A stretch of DNA of 64,000 nt from Tricholoma matsutake (taxonomy: Eukaryota; Basidiomycota; Agaricomycetes; Agaricales; Tricholomataceae): contig AP026538.1 of NCBI GenBank assembly GCA_026075535.2, forward strand, positions 11,656,001-11,720,000. Direction: 5' to 3'. Of this stretch, positions 23,743-36,372 are shown in pieces. The notes under the pieces were generated by a model. It did no database searches. It saw only the letters and a program-made list of their open reading frames with translations, and was not told the origin of the DNA. Every line of letters starts with the position of its first letter. Position 1 is the first letter of the stretch. The position numbers and the translations under genes are program-made.

Positions 23743-24143
23743 TGTTAGGAAACCACCCCATCACCTAATAAAATTTCATTTTTATTTTATTATGTCGAAT
23801 TACGCTACATGACGCCAAATGACGCTACACTTTGATAGCGTGAGAATTTTATTTCACACACATCAATATGTATGCACATGTACGAGCGCGTCGGTAACAA
23901 CAATGTACAATATATGTAACATAGTATATAAACCCTAAATATATGCCTAGGGGACCCCAGTTGTGTTCTCTTAGGTATTCCACCTACATTTTCGGTGTGA
24001 AAGGCCTATCTCAACAAACTCATCTATTAATAACCCCTCGCATCAAAACCATCAATTCCCCATCACCAGCGTGGATCCCGCCCCCTTCTTGTAGAGAGAA
24101 CCCACACGGTCTTAGCTAGCAGATAGTGGGTGTCGCCCTAACA
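23743..24143 (+). mobile_element. LTR, 401 bp, probably 5' LTR of a gypsy-type element
   Basis: The ends are the inverted repeat TGTTAGG...CCTAACA. A TATA-like TATATAAACCC lies at about 23926, as expected for an LTR promoter. A leader of about 480 bp separates it from the gypsy gag relic at 24630. No matching 3' LTR was seen. Confidence 0.6.
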
Positions 24144-24629
24144 GAAGAACACAACTTCCCATATCAGTGTGCCTTCTCTTACTTGCGCATACGTCATTGT
24201 TTCACCATGCCACATCCGATTACTCATCCTTTCAGCACAAGCCAGAAGTACTTGTATATACGTAATCTACCTTTTCTTTTGTAAGCCGACACCAGGCCTC
24301 GCCTTACATTGCGACCGCCAATGATCAAGAGGCAGCACTCGTCATTAGGACAGCTGCAACCAGACAACCGATTGGATCTGGTTTAGTTACAATTTACATT
24401 ACTCTATTCGGACGACTATTTTAGTTACAAGCCAAATTCAGTGATATCTCCGAGATCAGGCACTGTTGGAAGGGTTGTTGATCCAAAGTGTCAAATTAGG
24501 CGCTTGACGAATGACAAATGATTGACGAACGATTGACGAACCATCACGTGACCCGTAGACGTTTGGAGAGGTCTTGAAGAAATTTTTTTTGAATTGTCGA
24601 AGAAGTGATTCATCACAGATTCTACAATT

Positions 24630-25043
24630 ATGTCCGAACCTTCAACTTCTAATCCCAGTCCTAATCCTGTTCCCACACCAGCACTAGAGGCAAAAATTGA
24701 TGCACTCACAGCGCAAATGTCGCAATTAGTGTCAGTATTGGCAGCATCACAGCCCAGACAAGTGGAAGTACAGCCAGAGACGATAGGAGAAAGAGATGAT
24801 GAGATGGAGGAGATGGTGGAGTGGATATCGCAGGAGGATGAGATGGTGGAGAAATCCAGAAATGGAAAAGTGCGCTTACCTAAGTACATGCCCCCGCAAA
24901 TCTTTGACGGTACCATGAAGAATACAAAATCTTTCATCAGCTCTATAGTATTGTACATCCATGGGAGGAAATCTATATATCAAGAGCATCAGCAATGGGC
25001 ATTAGCAAACCAGATGCACAATGGGTGCAGGCAGTATGAATGA
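24630..25043 (+). pseudogene. Ty3/gypsy-type gag, truncated
   Basis: The frame begins M-S-E-P-S-T-S-N and has an early helix (A-L-E-A-K-I-D-A-L-T-A-Q-M-S-Q-L), an acidic segment and the motif K-Y-M-P-P-Q-I-F-D-G-T-M-K-N-T-K-S-F-I, which matches the start of the retrotransposon gag domain (P-x-x-F-x-G-x-x-x-x-x-x-x-F). It then runs out at 25043 with no capsid remainder or zinc knuckle. The LTR at 23743-24143 and its leader lie just upstream in the same orientation. Confidence 0.68.
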
Positions 25044-25104
25044 ATGAACAAAATCAACAAAACAGCAGTGTTCATCCTAGCTAAAATAACAATGTCGGTA
25101 CTAG

Positions 25105-25902
25105 CTAATTGTGAGAACCGGGGGGATCGGCCATGTTGTCGTCATGGGACAATGATCTCATTCGAATGTCTGAGAACCTGCGTTCAAATGATTTCAGATT
25201 ATATTCCATCCTTTCCTTCAAGGTCGCATATGTCTTCAATGTGACATCTTGCTGTTCCAGCTTCTCAACCTCAGCCATGTAGAGACGATGACTGGCATCC
25301 TTGTATGAGGTGCCAAGGTTGTTTTGCAGGGCTTTCACTTCAGCATGGCAGCTCAACAGCTCCCTGTCTGTCAATTTCTGCAACAGGATGAACTAACAGT
25401 CATACAAATGAGGACAAGGCACTTACTGGATCAGCAGGTAGCATTAGCTGGTTGCGGGCCAATGCATAGTAGTACGGTTTATCAGTCATGTTTCCAGACT
25501 GCAAAGTCATCAGTGAGAGGATAGACGAGGCAAACAAGACACGGCATCAGCCAAGACATGGCATCGGCCAAGATGTGGCATCAGCCAAGACACGGCATCA
25601 GCCAAGACACAGCATCAGCCAAGACATGGCATCGGCCAAGACGCAGCATCAGCCAACAGGACGACATCGGCCCAAGGATGGCATCAGGCCAAGATGGCTA
25701 TGCTGGCGGCAATGAGAAAAGAAGGAAATCTTACCCCCCCATGTGTCATATGTACATTGAATTCAACCTTCTTGCAATAGGCCTCCATTGCCTGGTGGGT
25801 AGCTGGAATCATAAAATGGGGCACTAGATAGTGCTGCCCATTGTCACCTTGCATAATGACATATCCATCAGGAATATAAGTGTCGGTTTGCTGATTGCTC
25901 AT
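25105..25902 (-). pseudogene. KDZ-associated passenger gene D (coiled-coil protein)
   Basis: The minus strand starts M-S-N-Q-Q-T-D at 25902 and reads Q-H-Y-L-V-P-H-F-M-I-P-A-T-H-Q-A-M. After a gap filled by a minisatellite it resumes with Y-A-L-A-R-N-Q-L-M-L-P-A-D-P, an intron, then L-T-D-R-E-L-L-S-C-H-A-E-V-K-A-L and S-Y-K-D-A-S-H-R-L-Y-M-A-E-V. I recall similar proteins of unknown function beside basidiomycete transposons; the C-terminal part looks like coiled coil. It is divergent from the gene starting at 26064, with about 160 bp between starts. Confidence 0.55.
25535..25700. repeat. 16-18-bp tandem repeat (GCCAAGACACGGCATCA)
   Basis: About nine copies of GCCAAGACAYGGCATCR, head to tail, inside passenger gene D where an intron or linker would be. 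The CACGG/CATGG differences between copies are CpG to TpG type. Confidence 0.85.
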
Positions 25903-26063
25903 GGTATAGATAACACAGATGATAACAAGTGATACCGTTTAATCAGGACATTATTTGTTTGTATATATTGTATATCGATCAACAACACGTGATTGTTGAT
26001 TTTCAGTGTTTCACTCTTTTTCGTCTCAACATCGACCCCGCTGCCGCAGCCGACTCATCAACC

Positions 26064-28358
26064 ATGAACGTTACATGCCAACAAGTGCTCAGCCAGATCA
26101 GCGAGATCGAGCAATCCATCCGCAATGGCCTTTGGGACCAAAGTATCAAGGCCATGATGAAGGAAAGAAAGTTGGCCCTTGTGAGTGGATTGACATACTA
26201 TCAGATCAACGATGCACTTACCAATTGTAGAAAATGTTATTTGCCTGGCAAAGAGAGGTTCTTACAGAGGATGTGCAGGCCGTCTTCCGGGCCGATGCCT
26301 TTTTGTGGGGATTTGTGGTAGCATGGTCAAAGTCAGACAGGACAGGGGACCAGAAGTTTATTGAAGGTCAACTAAGGGCAATGAAGACCTTTGACGAGAA
26401 AAAGGGCATGACAGGTCCTGTGTCCACATCGGCTGGACCAACAGCAGTGGCAATAGCAGTTGGAACGGCAAGGGCAGGTGGAACGGCCACTGCAACGGGA
26501 ATGGGAATGGCAGCAGGAATGGGAACAGCAATGGGAATGGGAATGGCAGCAGGAATGGGAATGGCAGCAGGAATGGGAATGGCAGCAGGAATGGGAATGG
26601 CAGTGGGAGAAGGAATGGCAGCAGGAAAAGGAGCAGCAGCAGGAATGGCACCGGCCAAGAAAGTGGGGATGGCAGCGGGAAAGACAGGGACAGCAGCAGC
26701 AGAGAAAGGAAGAGTGGCAGCGGCAAAGGCACGAGGAGCAGCAGTGGTGATGGCTGCAGCAACACTGACACCAACAAGGATAGAAGTGGCACCGGCACCG
26801 GCCAAGATGCGGGCCCAACCAGAAGCATCAGGATCCAGGCTTCCAGCCCCAGCCCAGTGACCAATGCTGCCAGCAATCACAGTGAGACCCAGGCCATGAG
26901 AGGTGCAGAGTAGCAGGAGATCGGAGGAGGATTTTGATGAGGAGATGGAGAGCGATGCTGGTGCCAATCCCAGGATGGATCGGAAGTGGCACAACCCAGC
27001 AAGGGCAGCACGAGGAGCACCCCAGCGAGGGAGTTTGCGAAAGATGATGTGTCAGGCTTAGGTGTGAGTGTTGGGAGCAGGTGAATGGGAAAATGGCCTG
27101 CTACTTCTGTGGGAAAGGGAAAATTCAGTGCGATCCAGAGGATGTGGATTGAGTGCCGAGAACCAAGAAAGCAAAAGGATCGGCAAGAAGCAAAGCAAAG
27201 AAGGTGAATTTTCCAGTGAAGACAGGGGAGAGGAATCGTCTAGGCAGTTCACTGCAAGCCAAAAAGGAAAATCCAAAGGTTAGTTCTTCAATATCATGAC
27301 ACATAAAACCACTAACACGTATATTACCCATAGCTGTAGAAGAGGATATCGACATGGCCGATCCCGAGCCCAAGCCAACTGCCCTCCCTGCCCTGACTCC
27401 CTACCCCTCTGCCGGTGACTACGCCACCTTCACTGGACGTCTAAACCAACTGGAGGAAGACATGTACAAGCATGCATGGTGGAATGAAGAGTCATTCATA
27501 GAGTCCCGACTCCATGTACAAGAACTCTGGGAGACAGTCAACTTGCTTCAAAACAGGGTGAACAACATTGAAGGATACTTTGGGTTGCAGGCTGGTGGTG
27601 CACAGCCCATTATGTTGTACAATGGTTACATGGCTGGGCAGGTGGTTCGCCTCGAGAGGACTCCAAGCAGGAGGGCAGAGGTGGATTGGGAAGAAATGAC
27701 CGATGCTGAGGAAGGCAATGCCACTCCCGCTCCCGCTCCTGTTGCTGCTCCCGGTCCTGGTCCTGCTCCTCCTCCTGCTCCCGGTCCTGCTCCCACTCCT
27801 GCTGCCACTCCCACTCCTGCTCCTGCTCCTGCCCCAACTCCTGCCCCAACTCCTGCTCCCACTCCCGATGCCGCTCCCGATGCCGCTCCCGATGCCACTG
27901 CCAGCAACAAAGACAAACAGATGGCAGAACTGGTTGAGGGGGGATTTGTCGAGGGTAACAATGAGCCTGAGCATGGTGAGGAGGGACTGGCTGTGCTGGA
28001 AGAGGTGGCGGGGGAAGCATCCTTGGCTGGCACCCCCCCCATCCAAATTATTCCAGCCACACCACAGGATTCTCAAGAAATGGTACAGCCCACAACATCA
28101 ATGGCCCCACCACTCCCTCTCCTCTTCCCCCCAATGTCGCTTGCCGAGCCTGAGGCTGCTGCCCCAGCATTGGCAGTCGATGTAATCACCTCACCCCGGC
28201 CCTCCCCTCCCCCTGCACAGCTGCGCCGATCCCCACGTGGGCTGACCCCTGGTCCATCTGGACTACGTTCCAGAAGTACCACCCCTCAGCCGAACCCAAG
28301 GAAGAGAGCAGAAAAATCTGAGGACAGAGGGGAGATGAAGGGAGGCAGAAAAGAATAG
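26064..28358 (+). pseudogene. KDZ-associated passenger gene A (cysteine-cluster protein, Pro/Ala-rich)
   Basis: The likely start is ATG 26064. An intron at 26181-26230 (GTGAGT...TAG) joins K-L-A-L to K-M-L-F-A-W-Q-R-E-V in frame. Further on come a minisatellite, then C-E-C-W-E-Q-V-N-G-K-M-A-C-Y-F-C-G-K-G-K-I-Q-C-D-P near 27060-27145, a cysteine cluster of zinc-binding look. A second block from 27354 (334 codons) has a helical region (L-W-E-T-V-N-L-L-Q-N-R-V), a Pro/Ala repeat and a Ser/Pro-rich tail. Frame breaks near 27050 and a TGA at about 27150 make it a probable pseudogene. Function unknown; it may bind nucleic acid. Confidence 0.5.
26490..26625. repeat. 18-bp minisatellite (GGAATGGGAATGGCAGCA)
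   Basis: About seven copies, open in all frames, inside gene A. The ORFs on both strands here follow the repeat and should not be read as separate proteins. Confidence 0.85.
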
Positions 28359-28433
28359 ATGTGATTCAGCATGTACATAAAAGTTGGACTATCTTGTTTT
28401 TCACATTACATAGTGTTTTATTTGTAAATCGAG

Positions 28434-31000
28434 GTGGCAAATTTCACTTTTTTAATTCTCTGTCTCCTCCCAACAGCCTGGGTTGAAATAGCTTCCTGCT
28501 GTGCAAGGTCATCAGCCATCCTTTGGATAGGTCGTGCTCATGCGGAGGATGGATTTGCTGCCAATCATACTTTTGCCGTTGTTGATATTAGTGTTTCCAT
28601 TGCCGATCTTACTGCTGCTGTTGCCGATATTGGTGTTGCTGCTGCTGATCCTAGTGGTGCCATTGCCGATATTGGTGTTGCCATTCCCAATCTTATAGTT
28701 GCCATTGCCGATATTTGTGCTGCCGTTGCCGATATTGGTGTTGCCATTTCCAATCCTAGTGGTGCCATTGCTGATATTGGTGTTGCCGTTCCCGATCTTA
28801 TAGTTGCCATTGCTGATATTTGTGCTGCCATTGCCAAGGGTACGGGTGCCATTGCCGATATTGGTGTTGCTGTTGCCAATCCAAGTGGTGCCATTCCTGA
28901 TATTGATGTTGTCGTTGCCCATGCCCCTGTTGCCATTCCAGATCCCACTAACGCTGCTAAAGCCCTTGCCCTTGCAATAGGATGCTCCGTCTGATTTCCC
29001 CCTGAAAGTGGTCGAGGCTTAGGGCGTTGTGAGCTCTCTTGAGGTATATCCAACAGAAATGGATCAATTGGGCATGGGGGATCATTTACAATGGCATTTC
29101 CAGCTGATCCAGGCGTGATGTATCTCATGTAAATGTGTCGAGGAACGAGATATTCTGGTTCACCATCACTAGGACCATTAATTGGCTGTGGTTGAGTGAC
29201 ACCAACCATGCAGAGGCTGTCCATTGTCATTTGATCCACTTGGACATATTGTGATTCAGTTGTATCAGAATTTGGGGTCTGTCCTGCAGTTGATATTCAG
29301 CGAGCTTCCTTGCACTTGGGTTTGCCTTTGACAACTTTTCTGCCTCTTGATGCAGCAGGCGGTTCAGCAGCGGCAACGGCCTCCAGTTCAGAGTTCAGTG
29401 CTGGGTTGAGGATCGGCATCAGCATCATCATTGCTTTGGCCCCTGCGGTTTGCAGACAGCGATTCGGCATCGGCAACGGCAACGGCAATGGCCCCAAGCT
29501 CAGTGCCGCTCTGAGGATTGGGATTGTCATTTCTACACCCCCTGCATTTGTAAATGTGTCGGGACGGTGAAGGGTTATTCAAATGACTTGGATAGTGTGC
29601 AGGAGCCACACTCCCGTCCATGGCTTTGATCCCTTTGAACCGGAACGCTCTTTCAGGGCCCTGCACTATTTGTCGCTGCAGAACATGGTCAAAGAAGTCC
29701 TCTATGATACTCTTGTGCATGTTCCATGGGTCTCTGATTTTGAACCTAGCTGGGAGATATTCCGGACTGACAAATGATGATGTCCAATCTGCAATTGCTT
29801 TGAATGGGATATGGCAACTACAACCATTGTTTGCTAGTTCTGCAGGAGATGAGTAACGGTTTGTGGAATAGGAAGTCAACATACTGTAATGCTGGCCAAC
29901 ATACAACATAAACCATTCTTCCAGCTCTTTTTTCTTGAATTGTGATCCTTTCCATGATGTGGGAAGGATCAGGAAGCCATCATTAGTCATTGTTAATCGG
30001 GTTAGTGTTGTGTTATGTTGCATTGCTGACCTTGAAGCAAGGTGTGATGGGTGTAAACACTTGATATAACTCATAAAGTTTTGCTTCAGTTCAGTTACTT
30101 GATCATGATACGTGTCCAGAAACGATCGTGCAGGGGTGGTTATCAGAGAGGCAACATTTTTGTGACTGGAGTCGGCATCGGCATCGGCATCGCATTGGCA
30201 GTAAATGATTTGGGGACTCACATGTCAACAACCATCAAACCATTAGGTGCAGTATAGGCTGTAAATGTCACAGACAACACCCCCATTTCCAGCCACTGTT
30301 GTTGTGCATTCTCCACCACACGTTTAAGGAGGTATTTGTCTGCTAGACTGTGAAATGTTTGTTATGTCCAGCAGCAGCAACGGCAATGGCATCAGCTTCA
30401 ACTTACACTCACTTCATCTGCTCGGGATATCCTTCCCGCATCATTTTCTCCTGTTCGACTTCAAGGATGGCTTTCTCCTCTGCATTCATGGTGTCGAAAA
30501 CATGCTTGATAGCTGGCAGTCACGCTTGGAACCATCCTGGTGTACTTGTGGTGGCATCCTCAACACCTAACAGGTTTGCAATCTGTTGGAAAACTCGGTC
30601 CCAGTACAAGCTCCAAATGACTTCTGACCACTTTACTTTGAAGTGGTTCGATTTCCGTGAGAGGCCTTTGGTCATTCGCCAGTTGTTGGAAAGCCAGGTT
30701 GCTAGTTCCTGGCGATGTGATCAATAATACAACCTTCACATGCTTGTGAGTTTACCTTGGCACAAATGCGACTCTCCTCCTCATCCACAGGGGCCCTGTC
30801 AATTGACGCCCAGTAGTTGAATATTGCTGGGAGGATGTCACACTTGAGTATTTGCAATCGGCCAGCTTTCAATTCCTGCAATCGGAATGCAACTTTATAA
30901 GGCTCAATGATCTTCCGCTCTTCAACCGTATATCTGCTTCCCTTCTGGTACTGTCTCAACCACGGGGTCTCTGATGGCTCAGGCAGCATTGGGGGGGACT
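28434..31000 (-). pseudogene. KDZ-associated passenger gene B (minus strand, multi-exon)
   Basis: Reading right to left: 30702-30989 (Y-T-V-E-E-R-K-I-I-E-P-Y-K), then 30370-30720 (L-A-T-W-L-S-N-N-W-R-M and V-I-W-S-L-Y-W-D-R-V-F), a block near 30270-30330 (W-L-E-M-G-V-L-S-V-T-F), then 29388-30150 (R-S-F-L-D-T-Y-H-D-Q-V and the basic region A-F-R-F-K-G-I-K), then 28565-29239, whose C-terminal half is a minisatellite. From memory it matches a basidiomycete protein family of unknown role found with KDZ transposons. A TGA occurs at about 30490 on the minus strand. It lies between gene A and the KDZ relic. Confidence 0.5.
28570..28930. repeat. Minisatellite with 18-bp base unit (ATTGCCGATATTGGTGTT)
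   Basis: About twenty diverged copies in the 3' part of gene B. All three minus frames are open and give N-G-N-T-N-I-G-type or A-M-A-P-I-type repeats. Confidence 0.85.
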
Positions 31001-31171
31001 GATGTGAAGGAAAGAATCAATCTTGTCATTGACATAAAACATATCATCGACACGAGGATCACACGAGGTCGATAGTGCAATACCCCCATCAATAATTGGG
31101 TGTCATTGTGACTCACCCCAAATCATCATGAGCCTAACAAGAGTTCCTTACAAGTGAAAGAGAAGATCAAA

Positions 31172-33650
31172 GAAGAATGCCCCCCTGCATGAGGACAATG
31201 ACAATGCAGTCAATACTGTTACACATGTAGAAGTTGAGGTCAACATGAAACATGGACCAAAAACAAAGCGCATCAAGGTCCCCCTGACTGCAGTGGCAGA
31301 ACCGGGTCAATCAAATTCTGTTATACACGATAATCCCAATGTTGCTCCAGAATGGGACATGCAAGAACCTCAGGTGGCCGCCGAGCCAACTTGGCCACAC
31401 ATCGGCATGGTTAGTTTCTGACACTGATTGCTTATGGAGCGAGGCTCATATACAAATAATAGAGACAGCGAGACTATGTACTGGAGTTTGTGGGACGAGT
31501 AGATGAATTGCTGCAAGCATCCCTCGCTCGGCAGGCATGGTCAGTTGACAAACAAGTTTGCAACCACTGTCCATTCAATAAACGGGCAATTTGGCGATGT
31601 GTTGATTGTTCACTGGGAAGCATGCTTTGCCGCACATGCATGCGTGTAACCCACAGGCAAAATCCCTTCCATTGCATTGAATGCTGGACTGGCACGCACT
31701 TCCGCCGGGCTGAGCTATGGGAGGTCGGCACATACATTTTAGTCCAGCACCAGAAGGATCAGCTGATTTGCAATGCTCTGAACTTCCAATTGAAATATCT
31801 GAAGACATTTGAAGATGTGAAGGATAAAGCAGAGCAAGAGTCGGCCAATTGGCAGGCAAACAATCAGCAACAGCACTGGCCCTCTTCACCTGACTCAACC
31901 TCGAACACCTATAATGAGTCTCAGGCCAATGACTGGGCCAAAGATGAAACTGGGGCCGACTCAGCATTTTTTAATCACCTTGATGCCCTTTGGCATCAAG
32001 GGAAGGGGAATATTGATGTTGAGAACAGTTTCCAAGACTTCTTTGATGGCAATGACGAATCTGAAGTTGAGCATGCCAATGATGACCTCCATGGGTTTCA
32101 ACCATATTTGCCTAATCCTAATCAAACTGCCGATGCCGTACCTCCTGCTGATGCCATACCTCCTGCTGATGCCATACCTCCTGCCGATGCCGTACCTCCT
32201 GCCGATGCTGTCCCAACTGCTGATGCCCTGAACAACAGTTATATTCATGTGGTCCATACAAATGGAATACATCACTTAGCGATGGTTACCTGCCAGTGTC
32301 AGGGGGAACACCGAAGACAAAGTCCGTCGACTTGGTAAATCACCTCACATTTCTGACACGCAAGCTGTTGAATGGGAGAGAGAAGCTCTCACATCTCACA
32401 TGGTAACCTTAATGCAGTTACAAAATGCTGCCAATATTGCCGATCATGACATTGCTCCCTCATGGATCACCCATGATAATGAAGGGGAATTTGATACCCC
32501 CAGTGACCTGGATGATGACAGTGCTGTGGCATCAGGCCTGTCAGATCTCCCAGCCCACACACATGCTATTCCAGTTGAGGAGCAACAAGTATACCTCCCC
32601 TCTAATGGCAATCTTGCAGATGTAGAGATTAACCTCCGCAAGATCCAGGCAAACCAACTGCTGCACCAGCTGCAGGAGCTCATTGCCGACAAATCATTTC
32701 AATATTCACACATCATTCGAGCGGCACCACAAAAGAGAGTTTGCACCCAGTCATGAGCTGTTGTCCACGAGTTGGTTAACAAAATTAGCTTGCATGCCTG
32801 AATGTATAACCATTGCCATAGCCGAATGCTGGCACTGGATTGTGATGATGACACATTGAGTATGTTTCAGCAGTTATCCAAGGATGACCTCAATGCCAGC
32901 ACAGCTATTTTGAATCTGAATGTACCTGGTTCCACCTCTGTTTGTCTGTCCTGGATTTGGCATAATTCCCACATTCATACTGGTCTCATGGCCGATGCCG
33001 ATGCCATTCCCGTTCCTGATGCCATTGCCGATGCTGGCCAATTCTGGGAATGTAAATATATTTTGTAGCCATCCGTATTCATTGTACTAACAATTTTCAT
33101 AGTCAGGCGAGTACATTGGCTTTGTTCACAGGCTCACAGGAATCGATGGAGGGAGGAATTTCTACTGGTCACATATGAAATGCAGTGGACTGTGCGGTAT
33201 TTCATCTATCACAGCCAATGGTGGCAGTCAGCCTCACAGTCCGAGAATACCCTTCCTGGTCTGCTAGCCTATGCTAATTGCCAGCACACTTCATGGTATG
33301 AATTAGCATTGAGGGCTGACAATGCATTTAGATCAACAAATGCCAATTATATCTCCCCTCTGTGACTGAAAAGGGCCACATGTATTATGTAAACATGATT
33401 ATCTTGATCACCAACCACCACCATGTTGAACAAAAGTCTCTCAATCTTCAACCCTTTTTCTTTGCAATCAGGCCCAAAAGGGCAACTCCAAATGCGGACA
33501 CAAGAGATCATTTGGTATGCAGAGTCCCGATTCCGTCAAGTTTTGTTGGAGTTAGACCAGGCAAACTTTGTAAAACAACATTGGATGCAAAAAATTCTCT
33601 ATGCCGAGCTTGTATGTTGAGATCTTTCCTAAAGGAAGTAAGTATACATC
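31172..33650 (+). pseudogene. KDZ transposase relic: CxC2 cluster and C-terminal part, catalytic core deleted
   Basis: A basic N-terminus at about 31172-31410 is followed, after an intron, by D-Y-V-L-E-F and the CxC2 cluster: C-N-H-C, C-V-D-C, C-R-T-C, then H-R-Q-N-P-F-H (31490-31740). After Q-H-Q the frame leads through an acidic stretch with A-D-A-x-P-P repeats to 32338. Then comes the post-catalytic region: L-R-K-I-Q-A-N-Q-L-L, M-Y-N-H-C-H-S-R-M-L-A-L, L-N-A-S-T-A-I-L and S-W-I-W-H, then N-R-W-R-E-E-F-L-L-V-T-Y-E-M near 33130-33220. The D-D-E core, including any D-G-E motif, is absent. TGA stops at 32754-32756 and 32799-32801 replace expected Arg. Confidence 0.75.
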
Positions 33651-33667
33651 ACTGACAAGTATGACAG

Positions 33668-35250
33668 ATGTATGTCATGTCTTGGATCGGCATCGGCACC
33701 TCCATTGGCCTTATGATGGATGTGCCGATCCTTCTTCGGTCCTTGGCTGACAGTCTTGCCGATGTGAATTTGGACCACCTACCCCTTGGATTCCATCCGT
33801 CTCTCTTGGCCTCATTGGATGATGGTGTTGCCAGCGATGGTCCTAGCCATCTGGTGGATTCATATGTATGTGATTGGTGGAGCCACAATAGTGAACTGGC
33901 ACCAGGGCAAATTTTCGCCAGTGACACCCTCGATAAGTGCCTCGATAGCTATCAGCAGTATATCCCTGCCCCTGTGATCACCAGCTCACCGCTCACCGAT
34001 AGCCAGCCAGCAGACAATGCTGCCGATGGCCGAGCCAACTGCCGATCTTGCATCGACCTGCAGGCTCTCATTGGGGATTTGTTCAATGAAGCACGCGGGA
34101 TGCGGGACTTCATAGATGGCTGTGAATCATCAGCAGAGGCTGTGATGAATGCGAATGTCAGGCAATCAGCAGGGTTCCAATGGCTTCATGAGCTAGCCCT
34201 GCTCAAGGAGCTTCAGTCCAAACCACATAAGTTAACAATGGCACCGGCAGCGGCAGCGGCATCAAAAAACAACTGTGGACACACTGGGAGACAGTCGGCT
34301 GTGAGAAGACAATCAGAACTGGTATCTGCACATGCACAGGCTGAACTGGAGTGCCTGAAGGCCCTTCCCCCAACCTCCTACAAGTGGACCTGGGGCGTTG
34401 ATATTGCAGAGAATGAGGTTTTAGCAATCAATCAGGCAACCAAGGGCAAGGGAAAGGCACAGCATTCTGGGTATGCAGGGTCTCTACCTGATGGTGCGCA
34501 GCAAAAGAAGGAGTGGTCAGATGCACCAAGTCTCCCAACAGTTGTCTCTGCCTACAGTTGACCACCCATGGTTACTGGTCATGATGCTGGCCTATATTTT
34601 TCAGATGCTGAATCCGATGTGTCCAATGCTGGGACCGCTCCCATTGTTCCTGTCCCCGCTCCCATTGCTTCAGTCCCCATTGCCGATGCCGATCTCTCCG
34701 CTGCTGATCTCTCTGCTGCTGATGCCAATTCCGATGCTGTCCCCGTCCCCACTACTGATGCCATCCCCGCTGCCACTGCCGATGCTGAGGCACTCATGGT
34801 TTGGCAAGGTGAAGATGGTGTAGCAAATGATGCTGATCAGCAAACCGCCCTTCAGGCAGCCATGGCATATGGCTCTGATTCATCATCTGCCCCTACGGGT
34901 TCCCCAACCAGCATTGATGCTGCTGACTTCTACCTCGATGATTCTACCTCTTCATCTCACCCTCAAATCCCCTATCAGCTTTTGCCACTGCATCTGATGC
35001 GGCCAATGTTTTTCTCTCATCATCAGAGACAGATTCTACTGGATGTCGGGGTGAATCCAATGCCGATGCCAATGATGCCGGTGCCAACTCTGACAGTTTT
35101 GGTGATGAGTCCCCCAGCACCTCCCAGATAGAGCACCCCACTCCTTCTCACATCACGCTGCCCATCTATACTCATGCAGACTTTGATTATGTTGATGACA
35201 CTTGGTTGCATGGCTCTGATGATATGGACACTATGGATGATGGATGATGC
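33668..35250 (+). pseudogene. KDZ-linked gene E or C-terminal extension, low-complexity rich
   Basis: A 297-codon frame at 33668-34561 contains helical sequence (F-Q-W-L-H-E-L-A-L-L-K-E-L-Q) and a Q/A/R-rich part; a stop (TGA) at 34559 separates it from a second frame (34568-35131) built from A-D-A-D-type repeats over (GCCGATGCY)n DNA. The tail after 35131 reads the same I-E-H-P-T-P-S-H-I-T-L-P peptide as the relic at 480-700. No known domain. Whether it is the transposase tail or a separate gene cannot be decided. Confidence 0.45.
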
Positions 35251-36060
35251 TCATTTATTTCACATATTCTATATCATGTAGTAATAATTGTTGGAACACC
35301 GAACGTTTTCTGCCCAATCCCTAATCCCGGTGCCGGTGCCATGCTCAATTCTGATGCCGATCACTGATTTCATGAAGGTCTGTATTATGCGTCTGCTGCT
35401 GCTGCTGATGTTGGTAAATTTTTACTTTCTGCCAGTGCCAGTGCCGACCCATTTCATAGGTCTGCATACAACAAATGAATGATTGCTAATTGAGGCATTT
35501 ATCATACATGTCACTATATAACCTTCGGCATCAGGAAATTTCCTTAGGCAGCATCAGCAGCATTGACCAACACCAATTGGGTGGGCAAGCTGATCCTGTT
35601 TGGTAGGTCTGCACTACATAGAAAATCAGTATCATTGCCTATAACTAGGCCATACAGTTTCCTATGCACATCTATCCGTTAGCCTGATGCCAATGCCGTA
35701 TATCTATGCCAATGCCAATGCCAATGCTGATGCCAATGCCGATGCCGATGCTGTTGCCGAGTACTGTGTCCAACGCTATCTCTGGTCTGCATATTAACAT
35801 TCTTCATAGTGTATCACAAGCAAGAATTGTAAAAGTGTATTCATTTGATACTAGTACATGTTATACATACTATGAGAGTGTTCGACGGTGTCCACTGAAC
35901 CTGTATCATTCGGTACACTGTATGCGTTCAATAGACCATATTATTTGGTACATTGTAGCTTACCTATCTGGTGATTTTATGAGCAAATTGGATGTAATAA
36001 GATAGGTAATATACTAGTCTAGTAGGTGAGTTCTGCATCATTCAGGCTGAACTTTGCATT
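35251..36060. repeat. Subterminal repeats and (ATGCCR)n microsatellite
   Basis: ATGCCAATGCCGATGCC arrays at about 35690-35760, plus spaced GGTCTGCAT and GAACCTGTATCATT words also present at 850-1320. These probably are the 3' subterminal region of the older KDZ element; its outer end was not located. Confidence 0.5.
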
Positions 36061-36372
36061 GCTCCTAACCCATTTTTATTACAGATTTTTGATACAATGA
36101 GACGAGAGGAATGCGCCACCGCGTTTTCTCAATATAGTGAATTTATGGAAGATATTAGATATAGCAGGATGGGTGATACCACCAGGTGAGTTGTGCATTG
36201 TTAAGGCTGAACTTTGGACTGATTCCAACTCGTTTTCATCGCAGATCTTTGATCTGATGAGACGAGAGGAATGCACCACCATGTTCTTTTAATATAGTGC
36301 TTTTATTGATTCTAACCCATTCTCATATGAGGGGAACATGCAGCCATGTTCTTTCGATATAGTGATTTATGA
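36020..36372. repeat. Degenerate tandem repeat with GAGACGAGAGGAATGC words
   Basis: Three diverged copies of a block with ATTTTTGATCTRATGAGACG, GAGGAATGC, CACCATGTTCT and AATATAGTG. Copies differ by truncation. No coding potential. Confidence 0.65.

Noticed and set aside
26358..26994. Long minus-strand ORFs (up to 208 codons)
   Set aside because: They are the complement of an 18-bp minisatellite and a Gly/Ala/Met repeat; composition keeps all frames open.
28434..28994. 186-codon plus-strand ORF of A-D-I-G-V-A type
   Set aside because: Antisense reading of the 18-bp minisatellite in gene B.
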